A stretch of DNA of 56,809 nucleotides from an uncultured Chlorobiaceae bacterium (GTDB taxonomy: Bacteria; Bacteroidota; Chlorobiia; Chlorobiales; Chlorobiaceae). The notes beneath the pieces are model-generated. The model was not told where the DNA came from, did not search any database, and worked only from the letters and a program-made list of their open reading frames with translations. A program made the position numbers and the translations under genes. Positions 43,950-54,137 of the stretch are shown here, in pieces. The stretch lies in NCBI GenBank assembly GCA_903824295.1, contig CAIJWE010000009.1:1-56809 (forward strand). The letters run 5' to 3'. Numbering within the stretch: the stretch's first letter is position 1; each line of letters begins with the position of its first letter.

Positions 43950-45530
43950 ATGTCTACAACAGTCAGGCCTGATGAGGTTTCATCCATACTTCGCAAGCAG
44001 CTTGCCGGTTTTGAGTCTGAAGCAGAGGTATATGATGTGGGAACAGTGCTGCAGGTCGGTGACGGTATTGCTCGTGTGTATGGTTTATCGAAGGTTGCTG
44101 CAGGCGAACTTCTGGAGTTTCCCAACAAAGTGATGGGAATGGCTTTAAACCTTGAAGAGGACAATGTCGGCGCTGTATTATTTGGTGAATCAAATCTGGT
44201 AAAAGAGGGTGACAGGGTTAAAAGAACCAGTATTCTGGCCTCAATCCCTGTTGGTGAAGCCATGCTTGGCCGGGTCATCAATCCTCTTGGTGAGCCAATT
44301 GATGGCAAGGGAACCATCGAGACCGATATTCGTCTTCCTCTCGAACGCCGTGCTCCCGGAGTCATTTACCGTAAATCAGTGCATGAGCCGCTGCAGACAG
44401 GTCTCAAGGCCATCGACTCCATGATTCCGATTGGCCGTGGACAGCGCGAACTGATCATTGGTGATCGTCAGACAGGAAAGACGGCTGTGGCGATTGATAC
44501 CATCATCAACCAGAAGGGCAAGGGCGTTTTTTGTATCTATGTCGCTATCGGCCTGAAAGGTTCGACTGTGGCTCAGGTCGTCAATACCCTGGAGAAGTAT
44601 GATGCGATGTCGTACACCACCGTTATTTCAGCAACGGCATCCGATCCTGCACCGTTGCAGTTTATCGCTCCGTTTGCCGGTGCTACCCTTGGTGAATATT
44701 TCCGCGATACGGGTCGTCATGCACTTGTTGTTTATGATGATCTTTCCAAACAGGCTGTTGCCTACCGTCAGGTCTCTCTGCTCCTTCGCCGTCCGCCGGG
44801 ACGTGAAGCCTATCCTGGCGACGTTTTTTACTTACACTCCCGTCTGCTTGAAAGAGCTGCGAAGATAACGGATGATATTGAGGTCGCAAGAAGAATGAAC
44901 GATCTTCCTGATGTTCTCAAACCGCTGGTCAAGGGAGGCGGAAGTCTTACGGCATTGCCGGTTATTGAAACCCAGGCTGGTGACGTTTCGGCCTATATTC
45001 CGACCAATGTGATCTCCATCACTGATGGTCAGATCTTTCTTGAATCGAACCTCTTCAACTCTGGTCAGAGACCGGCTATCAACGTCGGTATCTCGGTCTC
45101 CCGTGTTGGTGGAAGTGCCCAGATCAAGGCTATGAAGAAGGTTGCGGGTACCTTGCGTCTCGACCTTGCGCAGTTCCGTGAACTTGAGGCCTTCTCAAAA
45201 TTCGGTTCCGATCTTGATAAAACCACCAAGGCACAGCTCGACAGGGGTGCAAGACTTGTTGAAATCCTCAAGCAGGGGCAGTATATTCCGATGCCGGTTG
45301 AAAAACAGGTTGCCATTATTTTCCTTGGTACCCAGGGGCTGCTTGACTCGGTTGATTTGCGTTTTATCCGTAAGTTCGAGGAAGAGTTCCTCAGTATGCT
45401 TGAGATCAAGCACAATGACATGCTCGCAAAAATTGCAGAGAGTGGTGCGCTTGAAGCTGATGCTGCCGGGAAGCTCAAGGAGATTGCAGTCAAATTTGTG
45501 ACAGCTTTCAAGGAAAAGAACAAGGCGTAA
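43950..45530 (+). CDS. atpA: F1 ATP synthase alpha subunit
   Basis: 526 residues. Walker A motif [11 protein letters not shown] (about 171-181), the arginine-finger region [10 protein letters not shown] (about 375-384) and a normal length identify the alpha subunit, the non-catalytic nucleotide-binding partner of beta. The delta gene, which usually precedes atpA, is absent: thrB lies upstream on the other strand. Only gamma follows. The remaining F1 and Fo subunits must be elsewhere, so the operon is split in this genome. Confidence 0.97.
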   Translation: MSTTVRPDEVSSILRKQLAGFESEAEVYDVGTVLQVGDGIARVYGLSKVAAGELLEFPNKVMGMALNLEEDNVGAVLFGESNLVKEGDRVKRTSILASIPVGEAMLGRVINPLGEPIDGKGTIETDIRLPLERRAPGVIYRKSVHEPLQTGLKAIDSMIPIGRGQRELIIGDRQTGKTAVAIDTIINQKGKGVFCIYVAIGLKGSTVAQVVNTLEKYDAMSYTTVISATASDPAPLQFIAPFAGATLGEYFRDTGRHALVVYDDLSKQAVAYRQVSLLLRRPPGREAYPGDVFYLHSRLLERAAKITDDIEVARRMNDLPDVLKPLVKGGGSLTALPVIETQAGDVSAYIPTNVISITDGQIFLESNLFNSGQRPAINVGISVSRVGGSAQIKAMKKVAGTLRLDLAQFRELEAFSKFGSDLDKTTKAQLDRGARLVEILKQGQYIPMPVEKQVAIIFLGTQGLLDSVDLRFIRKFEEEFLSMLEIKHNDMLAKIAESGALEADAAGKLKEIAVKFVTAFKEKNKA

Positions 45531-45579
45531 GAGAGAGGTGACGCAGGTTTTTCAAGCAATTTTAACAGTCCCGTAATAC

Positions 45580-46455
45580 ATGCCTACATTAAAGGATATA
45601 CGTGTACGAATCAAGGGGGTAAAGTCGACACAGCAGGTCACCAAGGCAATGAAGATGGTGGCCGCTGCGAAGCTCAGAAGGGCCCAGGAACGGGCTGTCA
45701 TGGCCCGGCCTTATGCCAAGAAGCTGAAGGAGATGCTTGGTTCCCTCTCTGCTAAGGTCGATACTTCACTCAACCCTCTGCTTTCCCCTCGTCCGGAGGT
45801 TAACAGGGTTCTTGTGATTCTTGTTACTGCCGACAGGGGTTTGTGCGGTGCGTTCAATACCAATGCCATCAAGCTTGCGCATAAAATCATTCATGAGGAT
45901 TATGCCGCCATTCACAGCAAGGGCGGAGTCAGCCTTATTTGTGCCGGCAGTCGCGGGTTTGATTTTTACAGGAAGAGGGAGTACAAGATTGTCAAGGGTT
46001 ACACGGCCGTTTTCCAACACCTTGATTTCAGTACGGCAAAAGAGATTGCCGATATCGCCTCGGGGATGTATCTGCGTGGCGAGGTTGACAGGGTGGTCGT
46101 TGCCTATAATGAATTCAAGTCAGTGCTTGCGCCGAACTTGAGAGAAGAGGTGATTCTGCCTATTGCTCCTGAAGTTTCAGACAAGGAGAGCAGCAGTGAT
46201 TATATTTATGAGCCTTCACCGGCAGCTATTGTCGACGTTCTGGTACCCAAGCATCTCAATACACAGATATGGAGAATGATGCTTGAGTCGAATGCTGCAG
46301 AGCAGGCGGCCCGTATGTCGGCGATGGATTCGGCTACTGAAAATGCCAAAGAGCTTATGCGGACGCTCAATATCAGTTACAACCGTGCACGGCAGGCGGC
46401 GATCACGACTGAGTTGAGTGAAATCGTTTCAGGTGCTGATGCCTTGACAAACTGA
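45580..46455 (+). CDS. atpG: F1 ATP synthase gamma subunit
   Basis: 291 residues. The long N-terminal coiled-coil helix begins [47 protein letters not shown] (about 83-96) is the Rossmann-like centre, and the C-terminal helix [24 protein letters not shown] is the family signature. This is the rotating central stalk. It starts 49 bp after atpA and ends in a strong terminator, so atpA-atpG is a two-gene unit. Confidence 0.97.
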   Translation: MPTLKDIRVRIKGVKSTQQVTKAMKMVAAAKLRRAQERAVMARPYAKKLKEMLGSLSAKVDTSLNPLLSPRPEVNRVLVILVTADRGLCGAFNTNAIKLAHKIIHEDYAAIHSKGGVSLICAGSRGFDFYRKREYKIVKGYTAVFQHLDFSTAKEIADIASGMYLRGEVDRVVVAYNEFKSVLAPNLREEVILPIAPEVSDKESSSDYIYEPSPAAIVDVLVPKHLNTQIWRMMLESNAAEQAARMSAMDSATENAKELMRTLNISYNRARQAAITTELSEIVSGADALTN

Positions 46456-46482
46456 TTGTTTTTTTGCTGTTATTTTTTACGT

Positions 46483-46510
46483 AAAGCGCCTGCAAGGGCG
46501 CTTTTTTTTT
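46483..46510 (+). terminator. Rho-independent terminator of atpA-atpG
   Basis: AAAGCGCC pairs with GGGCGCTTT around a short loop (TGCAA) and runs into nine or more T, 28 bp after atpG. Confidence 0.93.
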
Positions 46511-46604
46511 GCTGCACTCATTACCACTCATTCGGGAAATGATTTATATTTTATAAGTTGTTGGCGTTGGTTGTTCACTCTCTTTTCATATTCAATTCAC
46601 AGGC

Positions 46605-49076
46605 ATGGGCAGGAGCATGAAGATATACAAGTTTGGAGGTACTTCTCTGGGGTCAGCCGGGCGAATTAAAAAAGTTGCTGATATTATTGCCGGTGCGCTG
46701 CATGAAGGCAAGTTGATTGTGGTGGTTTCGGCTATCCATCGCGTTACGGATCTTTTGCTTGAGTCAGTCACAAAAGCTTGCAGCGGCGAGAGTGATTATC
46801 GCAGCACACTCGAAGAAGTTGACCACCTTCATTTCTCAATAGCCCGTGATCTTTTTGCGGGTACGCTGCTTGACGATGTCACTCTCTCCCTTCGTTCAGA
46901 ACTTTCAGAGCTGAATGATATCGTGCAGGGCGTTTTTCTGCTCAGGGAGCTCTCTGAAAAAAGCCAGGCGGCGGTGCTTGGTTTTGGTGAACGACTTTCC
47001 GCCATTATGGTCAGCCGTTACCTGCAGGAGCGAGGTCTTGCATCATTTTCTCTTGATGCCCGCAAACTGATTGTTACCGATGCCAATTATGCAGATGCCC
47101 GTGTCGATATTCATGCCTCCGAACTGCACATCAAAAAAAATCTTGCCTCTTTTGATGGCGTGCCTGTCGTGACCGGATTTATCGCCGCAGCGCCAGATGG
47201 TTCATCGACGACGCTGGGTCGTGGCGGTTCTGATTATACCGCATCTCTTCTTGGTGCAGCACTTGGTGCCAAAGAAATCTGGATATGGAGTGATGTCGAT
47301 GGCTTTTTCAGTGCGGATCCAAAACGGGTTCGGGATGCCCAGATTTTACCCCATATCAGTTATTCGGAGGCAATGGAGCTCTCTCATGCCGGAGCGCGGG
47401 TGCTTCATCCTCTTGCGGTTCAACCTGCCATGAAAGCGGGTATCCCCCTGCTGATCAAAAACTCTTTCAACCCGGAGGCAAAAGGTACACGCATTGAGTC
47501 TGCAACTCATACCGGTTTCAACCGTACACTGCCGGTAACAGGATTGACCTCAATTAACAAAGTTGTGCTTTTGAACCTGTCGGGCAGTGGTATGGCTGGT
47601 GTTCCTGGTGTTGCGTCACGCCTGTTCAGTTGCCTGGCCCGCCACAGAATCAATATCATATTTATATCACAAGCCTCTTCTGAGCAGTCCATCACCCTTG
47701 CCATCAACCCTTCCCAGGCGGTAAAAGCAAAAAAAATACTTGAGGAGGTGTTCAGTGCGGAGATCGCATCCCGTCAGATTGAGCCTCTTGTGATTCGTCG
47801 CAATCTCGCCCTTATCGCTGTGGTTGGTAATAATATGTCGGGCCATCCGGGCGTCTCCGCCCAACTGTTTGAAACGCTTGGCAAAAACGGTATCAATGTC
47901 ATTGCGGTTGCGCAGGGTGCCAATGAGATGAATATCTCTCTGGTTATTGATGCCCATGATGAGGACAAGGCGCTGAATTGCATTCATGAATCGTTTTTTC
48001 TTTCACAGCGCAAGGTGCATCTTTTTATTGCCGGCACCGGTACGATTGCAAAAAGCCTGATTGGCCAGATCAGTGCCCATCGACTCAATCTGCAGGAGGA
48101 TAATGACCTCGATGTGGTGGTTTGCGGGATGGCCAATACGCGCGAAATTGCCATCGACAGTAACGGTATCGACCTTCAGAACTGGCAGGCGGCCCTTTTA
48201 CCAAGAGCTGATCATCCGGGCATTGAAGGCTATCTGCAGCTCATCAGGGAGAGAAATCTTCATAATACCATTTTTGTTGACTGCACGGCCAGTGCAAGGG
48301 TTGCTGAAATTTATCCGGATCTGCTGCTTGCCAATATTTCTGTGGTGACGGCCAACAAACTCGGTATGGCTGGCCCCTGGCCCCTTTACCGGAGCATACG
48401 GGATGCCCAGAAGAAAAGTAATGCCCGTTTTCTCTATGAAACCAATGTTGGCGCCGGATTGCCGATCATTAACACGCTGAATGACTTGAAAAACAGCGGT
48501 GACAAGATTATCAGTATTGAGGGTGTTCTGTCGGGTACGTTGAGCTTCATTTTCAATGAACTGCGCAAAGGGGGGCGTTTCAGTGAAATTGTCCGTCGTG
48601 CCCAGGAGGCGGGCTATACCGAGCCTGATCCGCGGGATGATCTTTCCGGGGCTGATTTTGCGCGGAAATTTCTTATTCTTGGTCGTGAACTTGGCTTTAC
48701 GCTTGAGTATGGTGATGTTGTCTGTGAGAGCCTTGTGCCACCGGAGTATCAAGGTGAAATGACGGTTACGGAGTTTCTTGACCGCTTGTCGGGTGTAGAC
48801 GGGTGGTATGCCGACGCAATGAAAGAGGCCGCAAAAGAGGGGATGACGATTGCCTATGCCGGTGAAATCAGGGATGGCAAAGCTTCCATCGGGGTGAAGA
48901 GGGTTTCGCTGGCAAGTCCAATCGCCGGCCTCAGCGGATCTGAAAATATGGTGGTTTTTACTACTGAGCGTTATCGGGCAACTCCGCTTGTTGTACGCGG
49001 TCCAGGTGCAGGCGGGGAGGTGACAGCAGGCGGTGTTTTTGCCGATATCCTGCGAATTGCAAGTTATCTTGTTTGA
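46605..49076 (+). CDS. thrA: Bifunctional aspartokinase / homoserine dehydrogenase
   Basis: 823 residues; the ATG at 46617 (MKIYKFGGTS) is also possible. Residues about 5-290 are the aspartokinase domain (KFGGTSLGSAGRIKKVA, then LGRGGSDYTASLLGAALGA). Two ACT regulatory units follow (about 310-460; LLNLSGSGMAGVPGVASRLF and LIAVVGNNMSGHPGVSAQLF). From about 465 comes homoserine dehydrogenase with an NAD(P) motif HLFIAGTGTIAKSLIGQI, VTANKLGMAGPW, and the GVLSGTLSFIF and AGYTEPDPRDDLSGADFARKFLIL signatures. It supplies aspartyl phosphate and homoserine for Thr, Met, Lys and diaminopimelate. cinA starts 12 bp later. Confidence 0.96.
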   Translation: MGRSMKIYKFGGTSLGSAGRIKKVADIIAGALHEGKLIVVVSAIHRVTDLLLESVTKACSGESDYRSTLEEVDHLHFSIARDLFAGTLLDDVTLSLRSELSELNDIVQGVFLLRELSEKSQAAVLGFGERLSAIMVSRYLQERGLASFSLDARKLIVTDANYADARVDIHASELHIKKNLASFDGVPVVTGFIAAAPDGSSTTLGRGGSDYTASLLGAALGAKEIWIWSDVDGFFSADPKRVRDAQILPHISYSEAMELSHAGARVLHPLAVQPAMKAGIPLLIKNSFNPEAKGTRIESATHTGFNRTLPVTGLTSINKVVLLNLSGSGMAGVPGVASRLFSCLARHRINIIFISQASSEQSITLAINPSQAVKAKKILEEVFSAEIASRQIEPLVIRRNLALIAVVGNNMSGHPGVSAQLFETLGKNGINVIAVAQGANEMNISLVIDAHDEDKALNCIHESFFLSQRKVHLFIAGTGTIAKSLIGQISAHRLNLQEDNDLDVVVCGMANTREIAIDSNGIDLQNWQAALLPRADHPGIEGYLQLIRERNLHNTIFVDCTASARVAEIYPDLLLANISVVTANKLGMAGPWPLYRSIRDAQKKSNARFLYETNVGAGLPIINTLNDLKNSGDKIISIEGVLSGTLSFIFNELRKGGRFSEIVRRAQEAGYTEPDPRDDLSGADFARKFLILGRELGFTLEYGDVVCESLVPPEYQGEMTVTEFLDRLSGVDGWYADAMKEAAKEGMTIAYAGEIRDGKASIGVKRVSLASPIAGLSGSENMVVFTTERYRATPLVVRGPGAGGEVTAGGVFADILRIASYLV

Positions 49077-49088
49077 GGAGAAGAGACC

Positions 49089-50345
49089 ATGCGTGCAGAG
49101 ATTGTTTCTGTCGGAGATGAGTTGCTGAAAGGGCAGAGGGTCAATACTAATGCAGCATTTATGGCCGCAGCTCTTGCCGGTATTGGTGTGCCGGTTGGCC
49201 GGGTTGTTGCCTGTTCCGATGGTGAAGAGGATATTGCCGCGGTGTTTGCCGAATCGCTTGAACGGGCAGACATGGTGCTTGTTACAGGAGGTCTCGGGCC
49301 GACACGCGATGATCGAACCAAACAGGCGGTTCAGCAACTCCTCGGAAGAGGGCTTGAGCTGAGCGAGGAGGCTTTTGCCAATCTTACCGCCCGGTTAGAC
49401 CAGAGAGGAATTGAGATGACGGCGACACTCCGAGATCAGGCAATGGTGATTGAAGGCTCTCATGTTATTGTCAACACGAAGGGAACTGCTGCGGGGATGA
49501 TTCTTTGTTGCCCGGATCGCTTTCAGAACCACTACCTGGTACTTATGCCCGGTGTGCCGTCCGAAATGAAGGCCATGATGGAACTCACGGTTCTTCCATG
49601 GTTTGCGGCACTTTCAGATACCGTTATTCGTCATACACCAATTAAAACACTTGGTATCGGTGAAACGACGCTTGCCGAAATGATTGTCGATATTGAAGAT
49701 GCCCTTCCCGCCGGGACAACTCTCGCCTATCTGCCTCATGCTGCGGGGGTCACCCTGATGATCAGCAGCATTGGCCAAGAGCGGGAGGTGGTTGAGCGTG
49801 ATAACTGCATGGTTGTTGATGCCATTGCCCTGAGGGCCGGAAAATGTATCTATGCTACCAGTGAGGTGTCGCTTGAAGCCACAATTGGCGCGATGCTTGC
49901 CACCAGAGGGCTGACGGTTGCTGTTGCTGAGTCATGCACTGGCGGCCTTGTTGCAAGCCGCTTGACCGATGTGCCGGGTTCGTCATCATATTTTCTTCAG
50001 GGTTTTGTGGTCTACAGCAATCAGGCAAAAGAGAGAACTCTCGGAGTGCCTGAGGAGGTCATTGACAGGTTCGGAGCGGTGAGTGAAGAGGTTGCGCGGG
50101 CAATGGCCGTTGGGTGCCTTGAAAAAAGCGGGGCCGATTTTGCCCTTTCGACCACGGGTATTGCCGGCCCTTCGGGGGGCTCCTTGGAAAAGCCGGTTGG
50201 CACACTTTGCCTGGCCATTGCCAAAAAAACTTCAGGTATTTTGTACTCCAAAACACTTCGGATGCATGGAGATCGGGAGTTGAACAAGCTCCGTTTCAGC
50301 GAAGCGGTTCTTCGTGAACTTTGGGAATGTTTGCAACAGGATTAA
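49089..50345 (+). CDS. cinA: CinA-like protein
   Basis: 418 residues with the complete two-domain form. The N-terminal MoaB/MogA-like COG1058 domain has EIVSVGDELLKGQRVNTN and VLVTGGLGPTRDD (about 60-72). The C-terminal amidase-type domain has VAVAESCTGGLVASRLTDVPGSS (about 278-300) and TTGIAGPSGGS. Members hydrolyse ADP-ribose and deamidate nicotinamide mononucleotide in NAD recycling; the competence name is historical. A good ribosome site (GAGGAG) precedes the start and it lies 12 bp after thrA, so the two are probably co-transcribed. Confidence 0.93.
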   Translation: MRAEIVSVGDELLKGQRVNTNAAFMAAALAGIGVPVGRVVACSDGEEDIAAVFAESLERADMVLVTGGLGPTRDDRTKQAVQQLLGRGLELSEEAFANLTARLDQRGIEMTATLRDQAMVIEGSHVIVNTKGTAAGMILCCPDRFQNHYLVLMPGVPSEMKAMMELTVLPWFAALSDTVIRHTPIKTLGIGETTLAEMIVDIEDALPAGTTLAYLPHAAGVTLMISSIGQEREVVERDNCMVVDAIALRAGKCIYATSEVSLEATIGAMLATRGLTVAVAESCTGGLVASRLTDVPGSSSYFLQGFVVYSNQAKERTLGVPEEVIDRFGAVSEEVARAMAVGCLEKSGADFALSTTGIAGPSGGSLEKPVGTLCLAIAKKTSGILYSKTLRMHGDRELNKLRFSEAVLRELWECLQQD

Positions 50346-50483
50346 CTCCTGTTCTTCTCGCAGGTGCTTACCAATAGCAAGATTTCTCATCATTTTTATA
50401 AAAGGCATTTGTTTTATCGATACCTTGACTTGACAGAAAAAATAGTAGGGTCTTTTGCGAATAAATCGGATGTATGAGGGCGA

Positions 50484-52352
50484 ATGGCAAGAATAGCAAG
50501 GTTACCGGATAGAGTTGCGAACAAAATTTCCGCAGGTGAGGTTGTTCAGCGCCCGGCATCGGTTGTCAAGGAGCTTCTTGAAAATTCCATTGATGCCGGA
50601 GCCAGTCGCATAACGGTTGCCATCAAGGATGCCGGCAAAGAGCTGATCCGGATTGTGGATAATGGTGCGGGAATGGTGCGGGAAGATGCTCTTTTGTGTG
50701 TTGAACGTTTTGCAACCAGCAAAATTACCGGGGTTGAGGATCTCGAATCGTTGCAAAGCCTCGGCTTCAGGGGAGAAGCGCTTGCGAGTATCTCTTCGGT
50801 TTCGCATTTCGAACTGAAAACCCGCACGGAAAAAGAGACGCTCGGTTTGAGGTTTCGCTATGAGGGAGGAGTGCTCGTTGAGGAGTCAGGGGTACAAGGG
50901 GAGCAGGGTACGACCATCAGTGTCAGAAATCTCTTTTATAATGTTCCCGCCCGCCGCAAGTTTTTGAAGTCGAACGCGACCGAGTACAACCATATTTTTG
51001 AGATTGTCAAGTCCTTTGCGCTTGCCTACCCTGAAATTGAGTGGCGGATGTATAGTGATGACGAGGAGCTTTTTCATCTGAAGCGGCCTGATATTCTGGA
51101 GCGGCTCAATGTGTTTTATGGTGATGATTTTGCTGCGGGCATGATTGAGCTTTCAGAGGAGAATGATTACCTCTCCATCAAGGGTTTTTTGGGCAAGCCT
51201 GCAATGCAGAAACGCAGGAAACTCGATCAGTATTTTTTTATCAATCGTCGTCTTGTTCAGAACAGGATGCTCTCACAGGCTGTTCAGCAGGCTTATGGTG
51301 ATTTGCTCGTTGAGCGCCAAACCCCTTTTGTACTGCTTTTTCTTGCCATAGACCCTTCACGGGTTGATGTGAATATGCATCCTGCAAAGCTTGAAATCCG
51401 TTTTGATGATGAGCGCAATGTGCGTAACATGTTTTATCCGGTTGTCAAGCGGGCCATTCAGTTGCACGATTTCTCTCCTGATCTGGCCGTTACAGAGCGT
51501 GACCAGCTCCGTCCCGGTCAGAATCTGGATTCGCCGCTCAGAACCTTCTCATTCCCTGATATTCCGCATCGTTCTATTACAACAGGTGCTCTCTACCAGA
51601 ATTACCGTGAAGGGGCATTTGCTGAATCGGCCACATCACGCCACTCACCAGAACTGTTTTCGCACCCGGTGAGTGCCGGACACGCTTTACCGACAGGCGG
51701 GTTTCGGGAAGCAGATGAGGTGCTTTCATCTATTCTGCTTGCTCCTCTCTATGATGACGATGAGGTTCCAAACCCGAAAAATTCTGAACCCAAAATATGG
51801 CAACTGCATAACAAGTATCTGATTTGCCAGATCAAGACCGGTCTGATGATTATTGATCAGCATGTGGCACATGAACGGGTGCTTTATGAACGTGCCGTTG
51901 ATGTCATGACTCAGAATGTACCAAACTCACAGCAACTGCTTTTTCCCCAGAAAGTTGAGTTTCGTCCGTGGGAGTATGAAATCTTTGATGAGATCCGTGA
52001 AGATCTCTACAGGCTTGGTTTTAATCTGAGGCTCTTTGGCAATAAAACCATCATGATTGAGGGGGTACCCCAGGATGTCAAACCGGGCACCGAAGTGACG
52101 ATTTTGCAGGATATGATTGCCGAATATCAGGACAATGCATCAAAACTCAAGCTCGAAAAGCGTGATAATCTCGCCAAGTCCTATTCGTGCCGAAATGCCA
52201 TTATGGCGGGGCAGAAACTTTCACTTGAAGAGATGCGCTCCCTCATCGACAACCTTTTTGCTACCAGAGAACCCTACTCTTGCCCGCATGGAAGACCGGT
52301 CATTATCAAGCTTTCACTCGACCAGCTTGACAAGATGTTTGGAAGAAAATAA
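50484..52352 (+). CDS. mutL: DNA mismatch repair protein MutL
   Basis: 622 residues. The N-terminal GHKL ATPase has LLENSIDAGASRI (about 31-43), IVDNGAGM, FATSKI and the GFRGEALASISSVSHFEL loop. The C-terminal domain carries the endonuclease motif DQHVAHERVLYE (about 460-471), SCRNAIMAGQKL and CPHGRPV, so this is the endonuclease-competent type of MutL, as expected for bacteria without MutH. It nicks the new strand after MutS recognition. The motif has V where A is usual (DQHA), probably harmless. Confidence 0.96.
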   Translation: MARIARLPDRVANKISAGEVVQRPASVVKELLENSIDAGASRITVAIKDAGKELIRIVDNGAGMVREDALLCVERFATSKITGVEDLESLQSLGFRGEALASISSVSHFELKTRTEKETLGLRFRYEGGVLVEESGVQGEQGTTISVRNLFYNVPARRKFLKSNATEYNHIFEIVKSFALAYPEIEWRMYSDDEELFHLKRPDILERLNVFYGDDFAAGMIELSEENDYLSIKGFLGKPAMQKRRKLDQYFFINRRLVQNRMLSQAVQQAYGDLLVERQTPFVLLFLAIDPSRVDVNMHPAKLEIRFDDERNVRNMFYPVVKRAIQLHDFSPDLAVTERDQLRPGQNLDSPLRTFSFPDIPHRSITTGALYQNYREGAFAESATSRHSPELFSHPVSAGHALPTGGFREADEVLSSILLAPLYDDDEVPNPKNSEPKIWQLHNKYLICQIKTGLMIIDQHVAHERVLYERAVDVMTQNVPNSQQLLFPQKVEFRPWEYEIFDEIREDLYRLGFNLRLFGNKTIMIEGVPQDVKPGTEVTILQDMIAEYQDNASKLKLEKRDNLAKSYSCRNAIMAGQKLSLEEMRSLIDNLFATREPYSCPHGRPVIIKLSLDQLDKMFGRK

Positions 52353-52400
52353 GGGAGAGGTGGTTGCATGTTTGCCTAAAAAGAGTAAATTCACAACCAT

Positions 52401-52473
52401 GCCCTTGTAGCTCAGTGGATAGAGCAACAGTTTCCTAAACTGTAGGTCGGCGGTTCGAGTCTGCCCGAGGGCA
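52401..52473 (+). tRNA. tRNA-Arg (anticodon CCU)
   Basis: A full cloverleaf: acceptor arm GCCCTTG with CGAGGGC (one G-U), D arm GCTC...GAGC, anticodon stem ACAGT/ACTGT enclosing TTCCTAA (anticodon CCT), and T arm GGCGG-TTCGAGT-CTGCC. The discriminator base is A. No CCA is encoded. It reads AGG codons. Confidence 0.96.
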
Positions 52474-52546
52474 CTTATCTTTAAGCTGCCTCTGTTTCAA
52501 GAACATCTCTCGTCTCCCTTTTATTTGCCGTTAAAGCTTGTCAGCC

Positions 52547-53461
52547 ATGAGTATGAAGCGTTTCAGAACTCTTTTCACCATTCTGTTGCTGCTCTTTGTT
52601 GCCGATATCGCGCGCTATCTGGTTTATCCTGATGTCGGTCAGCTTGTGGAGAAAAATCCCGTAAAAACGGCTTTTATGGAGTCGCGTGAAGCCCAGTGGC
52701 AACGTGACGGGCTCAAGGATAAAAAAATTCAGCAGAAATGGGTCTCTCTCGGTCAGGTTTCCCAGAATCTTATCAAGGCAGTTTTGATTGGTGAGGACGA
52801 CAAGTTCTGGCATCATGAGGGGTTTGATTATCAGGCGATTGAGCGGGCTATAGAGAAAAACATTATGGCGAAGAAATTCAAGATGGGTGGCAGTACCATC
52901 AGCCAGCAGCTTGCCAAAAATCTCTACCTCTCTCCCTCAAAAAATCCGGTACGCAAAATCAAGGAGGCTATTCTTACCTGGAGACTGGAAAAAACGCTCT
53001 CCAAACGCCGGATTCTTGAACTCTATGTCAATGTTGCCGAATGGGGTGACGGTATTTTCGGTATTGGTCAGGCAGCTCGTCATTACTACGGTGTCAGTGC
53101 GGCCAGATTGACGGCACGACAGGCATCAAAACTTGCGGCGATACTTCCGAACCCGATTCTTTACTCCCCAACAGGTTCATCCCGCTACGTCCGCAATCGT
53201 TCCAATATCATCTATGCCATCATGCGAAAGAGAGGAGTTGTTGTGCCTGATTACAGGGAGGTTATGACTCTTACTCCCGATACCACAGCGGTTGTTGATT
53301 CTGTTGTGATTGGCGTTCCTGAGTATCTGCTTGAGCAGGCAGCTTCATCAGACAGCAGTGCAAGCAAGGGCTCAGGTGGTGATGGAAATTTTCAAGAAGG
53401 GCAGGGAGGTGAAACAATGCCTGAAAAAACTTCAGAGAGCGGAAGTCAGGGTGCGCCCTGA
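52547..53461 (+). CDS. mtgA: Monofunctional peptidoglycan glycosyltransferase
   Basis: 304 residues from the ATG at 52547. An N-terminal membrane anchor (about 8-24) is followed by a family 51 glycosyltransferase domain with GEDDKFWHHEGFDYQAIE (about 80-97; the first Glu is catalytic), GGSTISQQLAKNLYL (about 113-127) and RRILELYVNVAEWG (about 149-162). It polymerises lipid II into glycan strands and has no transpeptidase domain. A Ser/Gly/Glu-rich tail (about 262-304) is probably disordered and periplasmic. Confidence 0.94.
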   Translation: MSMKRFRTLFTILLLLFVADIARYLVYPDVGQLVEKNPVKTAFMESREAQWQRDGLKDKKIQQKWVSLGQVSQNLIKAVLIGEDDKFWHHEGFDYQAIERAIEKNIMAKKFKMGGSTISQQLAKNLYLSPSKNPVRKIKEAILTWRLEKTLSKRRILELYVNVAEWGDGIFGIGQAARHYYGVSAARLTARQASKLAAILPNPILYSPTGSSRYVRNRSNIIYAIMRKRGVVVPDYREVMTLTPDTTAVVDSVVIGVPEYLLEQAASSDSSASKGSGGDGNFQEGQGGETMPEKTSESGSQGAP

Positions 53462-53481
53462 TTGTACTCGTGGGGCGCACC
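53450..53481. terminator. Hairpin at the end of mtgA
   Basis: GGTGCGCCC (53450-53458) pairs perfectly with GGGCGCACC (53473-53481), spanning the mtgA stop. A run of seven T follows about 13 bp later. It lies between convergent mtgA and the rubredoxin gene and could serve both. Confidence 0.4.
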
Positions 53482-53534
53482 GCCGCTTCATCCAGTTTTT
53501 TTGCAGAAGGGTATGAAGCCCCTACAGAAGTCAG

Positions 53535-53693
53535 TTACTCCAGTTCAAACAGAGACTTGTCAACTCCGCATACGGGGCAGACCCAGTCGTCGGGAATCTC
53601 TTCGAAGGGGGTTCCCGGTGCTACACCGCCGTCAGGATCACCGACTTCGGGATCATAAACATAACCACATGGTACACAGATCCACTTTTTCAT
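53535..53693 (-). CDS. Rubredoxin
   Basis: A 52-residue protein. Two CxxC knuckles, CVPCGY (C6, C9) and CPVCGV (C39, C42), bind a single Fe; [12 protein letters not shown] and PFEEIPDDW are classic rubredoxin signatures. The start ATG at 53693 is unambiguous from family alignment, although the ribosome site is weak. It carries single electrons at low potential, for example to oxygen- or superoxide-detoxifying enzymes or for pyruvate:ferredoxin reactions in green sulfur bacteria. It is convergent with mtgA and divergent from the DUF202 gene. Confidence 0.96.
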   Translation of the reverse strand: MKKWICVPCGYVYDPEVGDPDGGVAPGTPFEEIPDDWVCPVCGVDKSLFELE

Positions 53694-53834
53694 TGATAAT
53701 TTTCCGTTTTAAATGAAGAAGATATAAAGCATAAATATTTACGGGCGATAAAACGCCATGATGACAGTACAAAGCGATATGGACGGTTAAACGTTCATTG
53801 ACCAACTTTAAAAAGCTACAAGAGATAAACCAGC

Positions 53835-54137
53835 ATGGCACAATCACCCTATTCGAAATTTGACAATTCTGAACTGATTCTGCGTGATGAACTTGCCATC
53901 GACCGGACAATCCTCGCAAATGAACGAACCCTGCTTGCCTACCTGCGCTCAGGTGTTTCATTGGTCATCGCAGGAGTTTCCATGATGCACTTCTCACAGA
54001 CTGGCTGGTTTCAGGCTGTCGGAGTTGCATGTATCCCGCTCGGTATCGTCACCGCCATTTTCGGCGGTGCCCGCTACCGTATCATTAACCGCTCCATTTC
54101 TGCTGTCAGGCGGCAGTTACCAAAGCGCAACGATTAA
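53835..54137 (+). CDS. DUF202 membrane protein
   Basis: 100 residues. The family motif [32 protein letters not shown] (about 20-51) opens into two or three membrane helices, ending with a basic tail ([16 protein letters not shown]). DUF202 (YidH-type) proteins are small inner-membrane proteins of unknown function. The stop region overlaps the end of the convergent gdhA gene by four bases. Confidence 0.88.
   Translation: MAQSPYSKFDNSELILRDELAIDRTILANERTLLAYLRSGVSLVIAGVSMMHFSQTGWFQAVGVACIPLGIVTAIFGGARYRIINRSISAVRRQLPKRND

Noticed and set aside
48198-49337. 379-codon open frame antisense to thrA
   Set aside because: thrA has complete aspartokinase and homoserine dehydrogenase motifs over the same bases; the antisense frame lacks any recognisable domain and extends into cinA.
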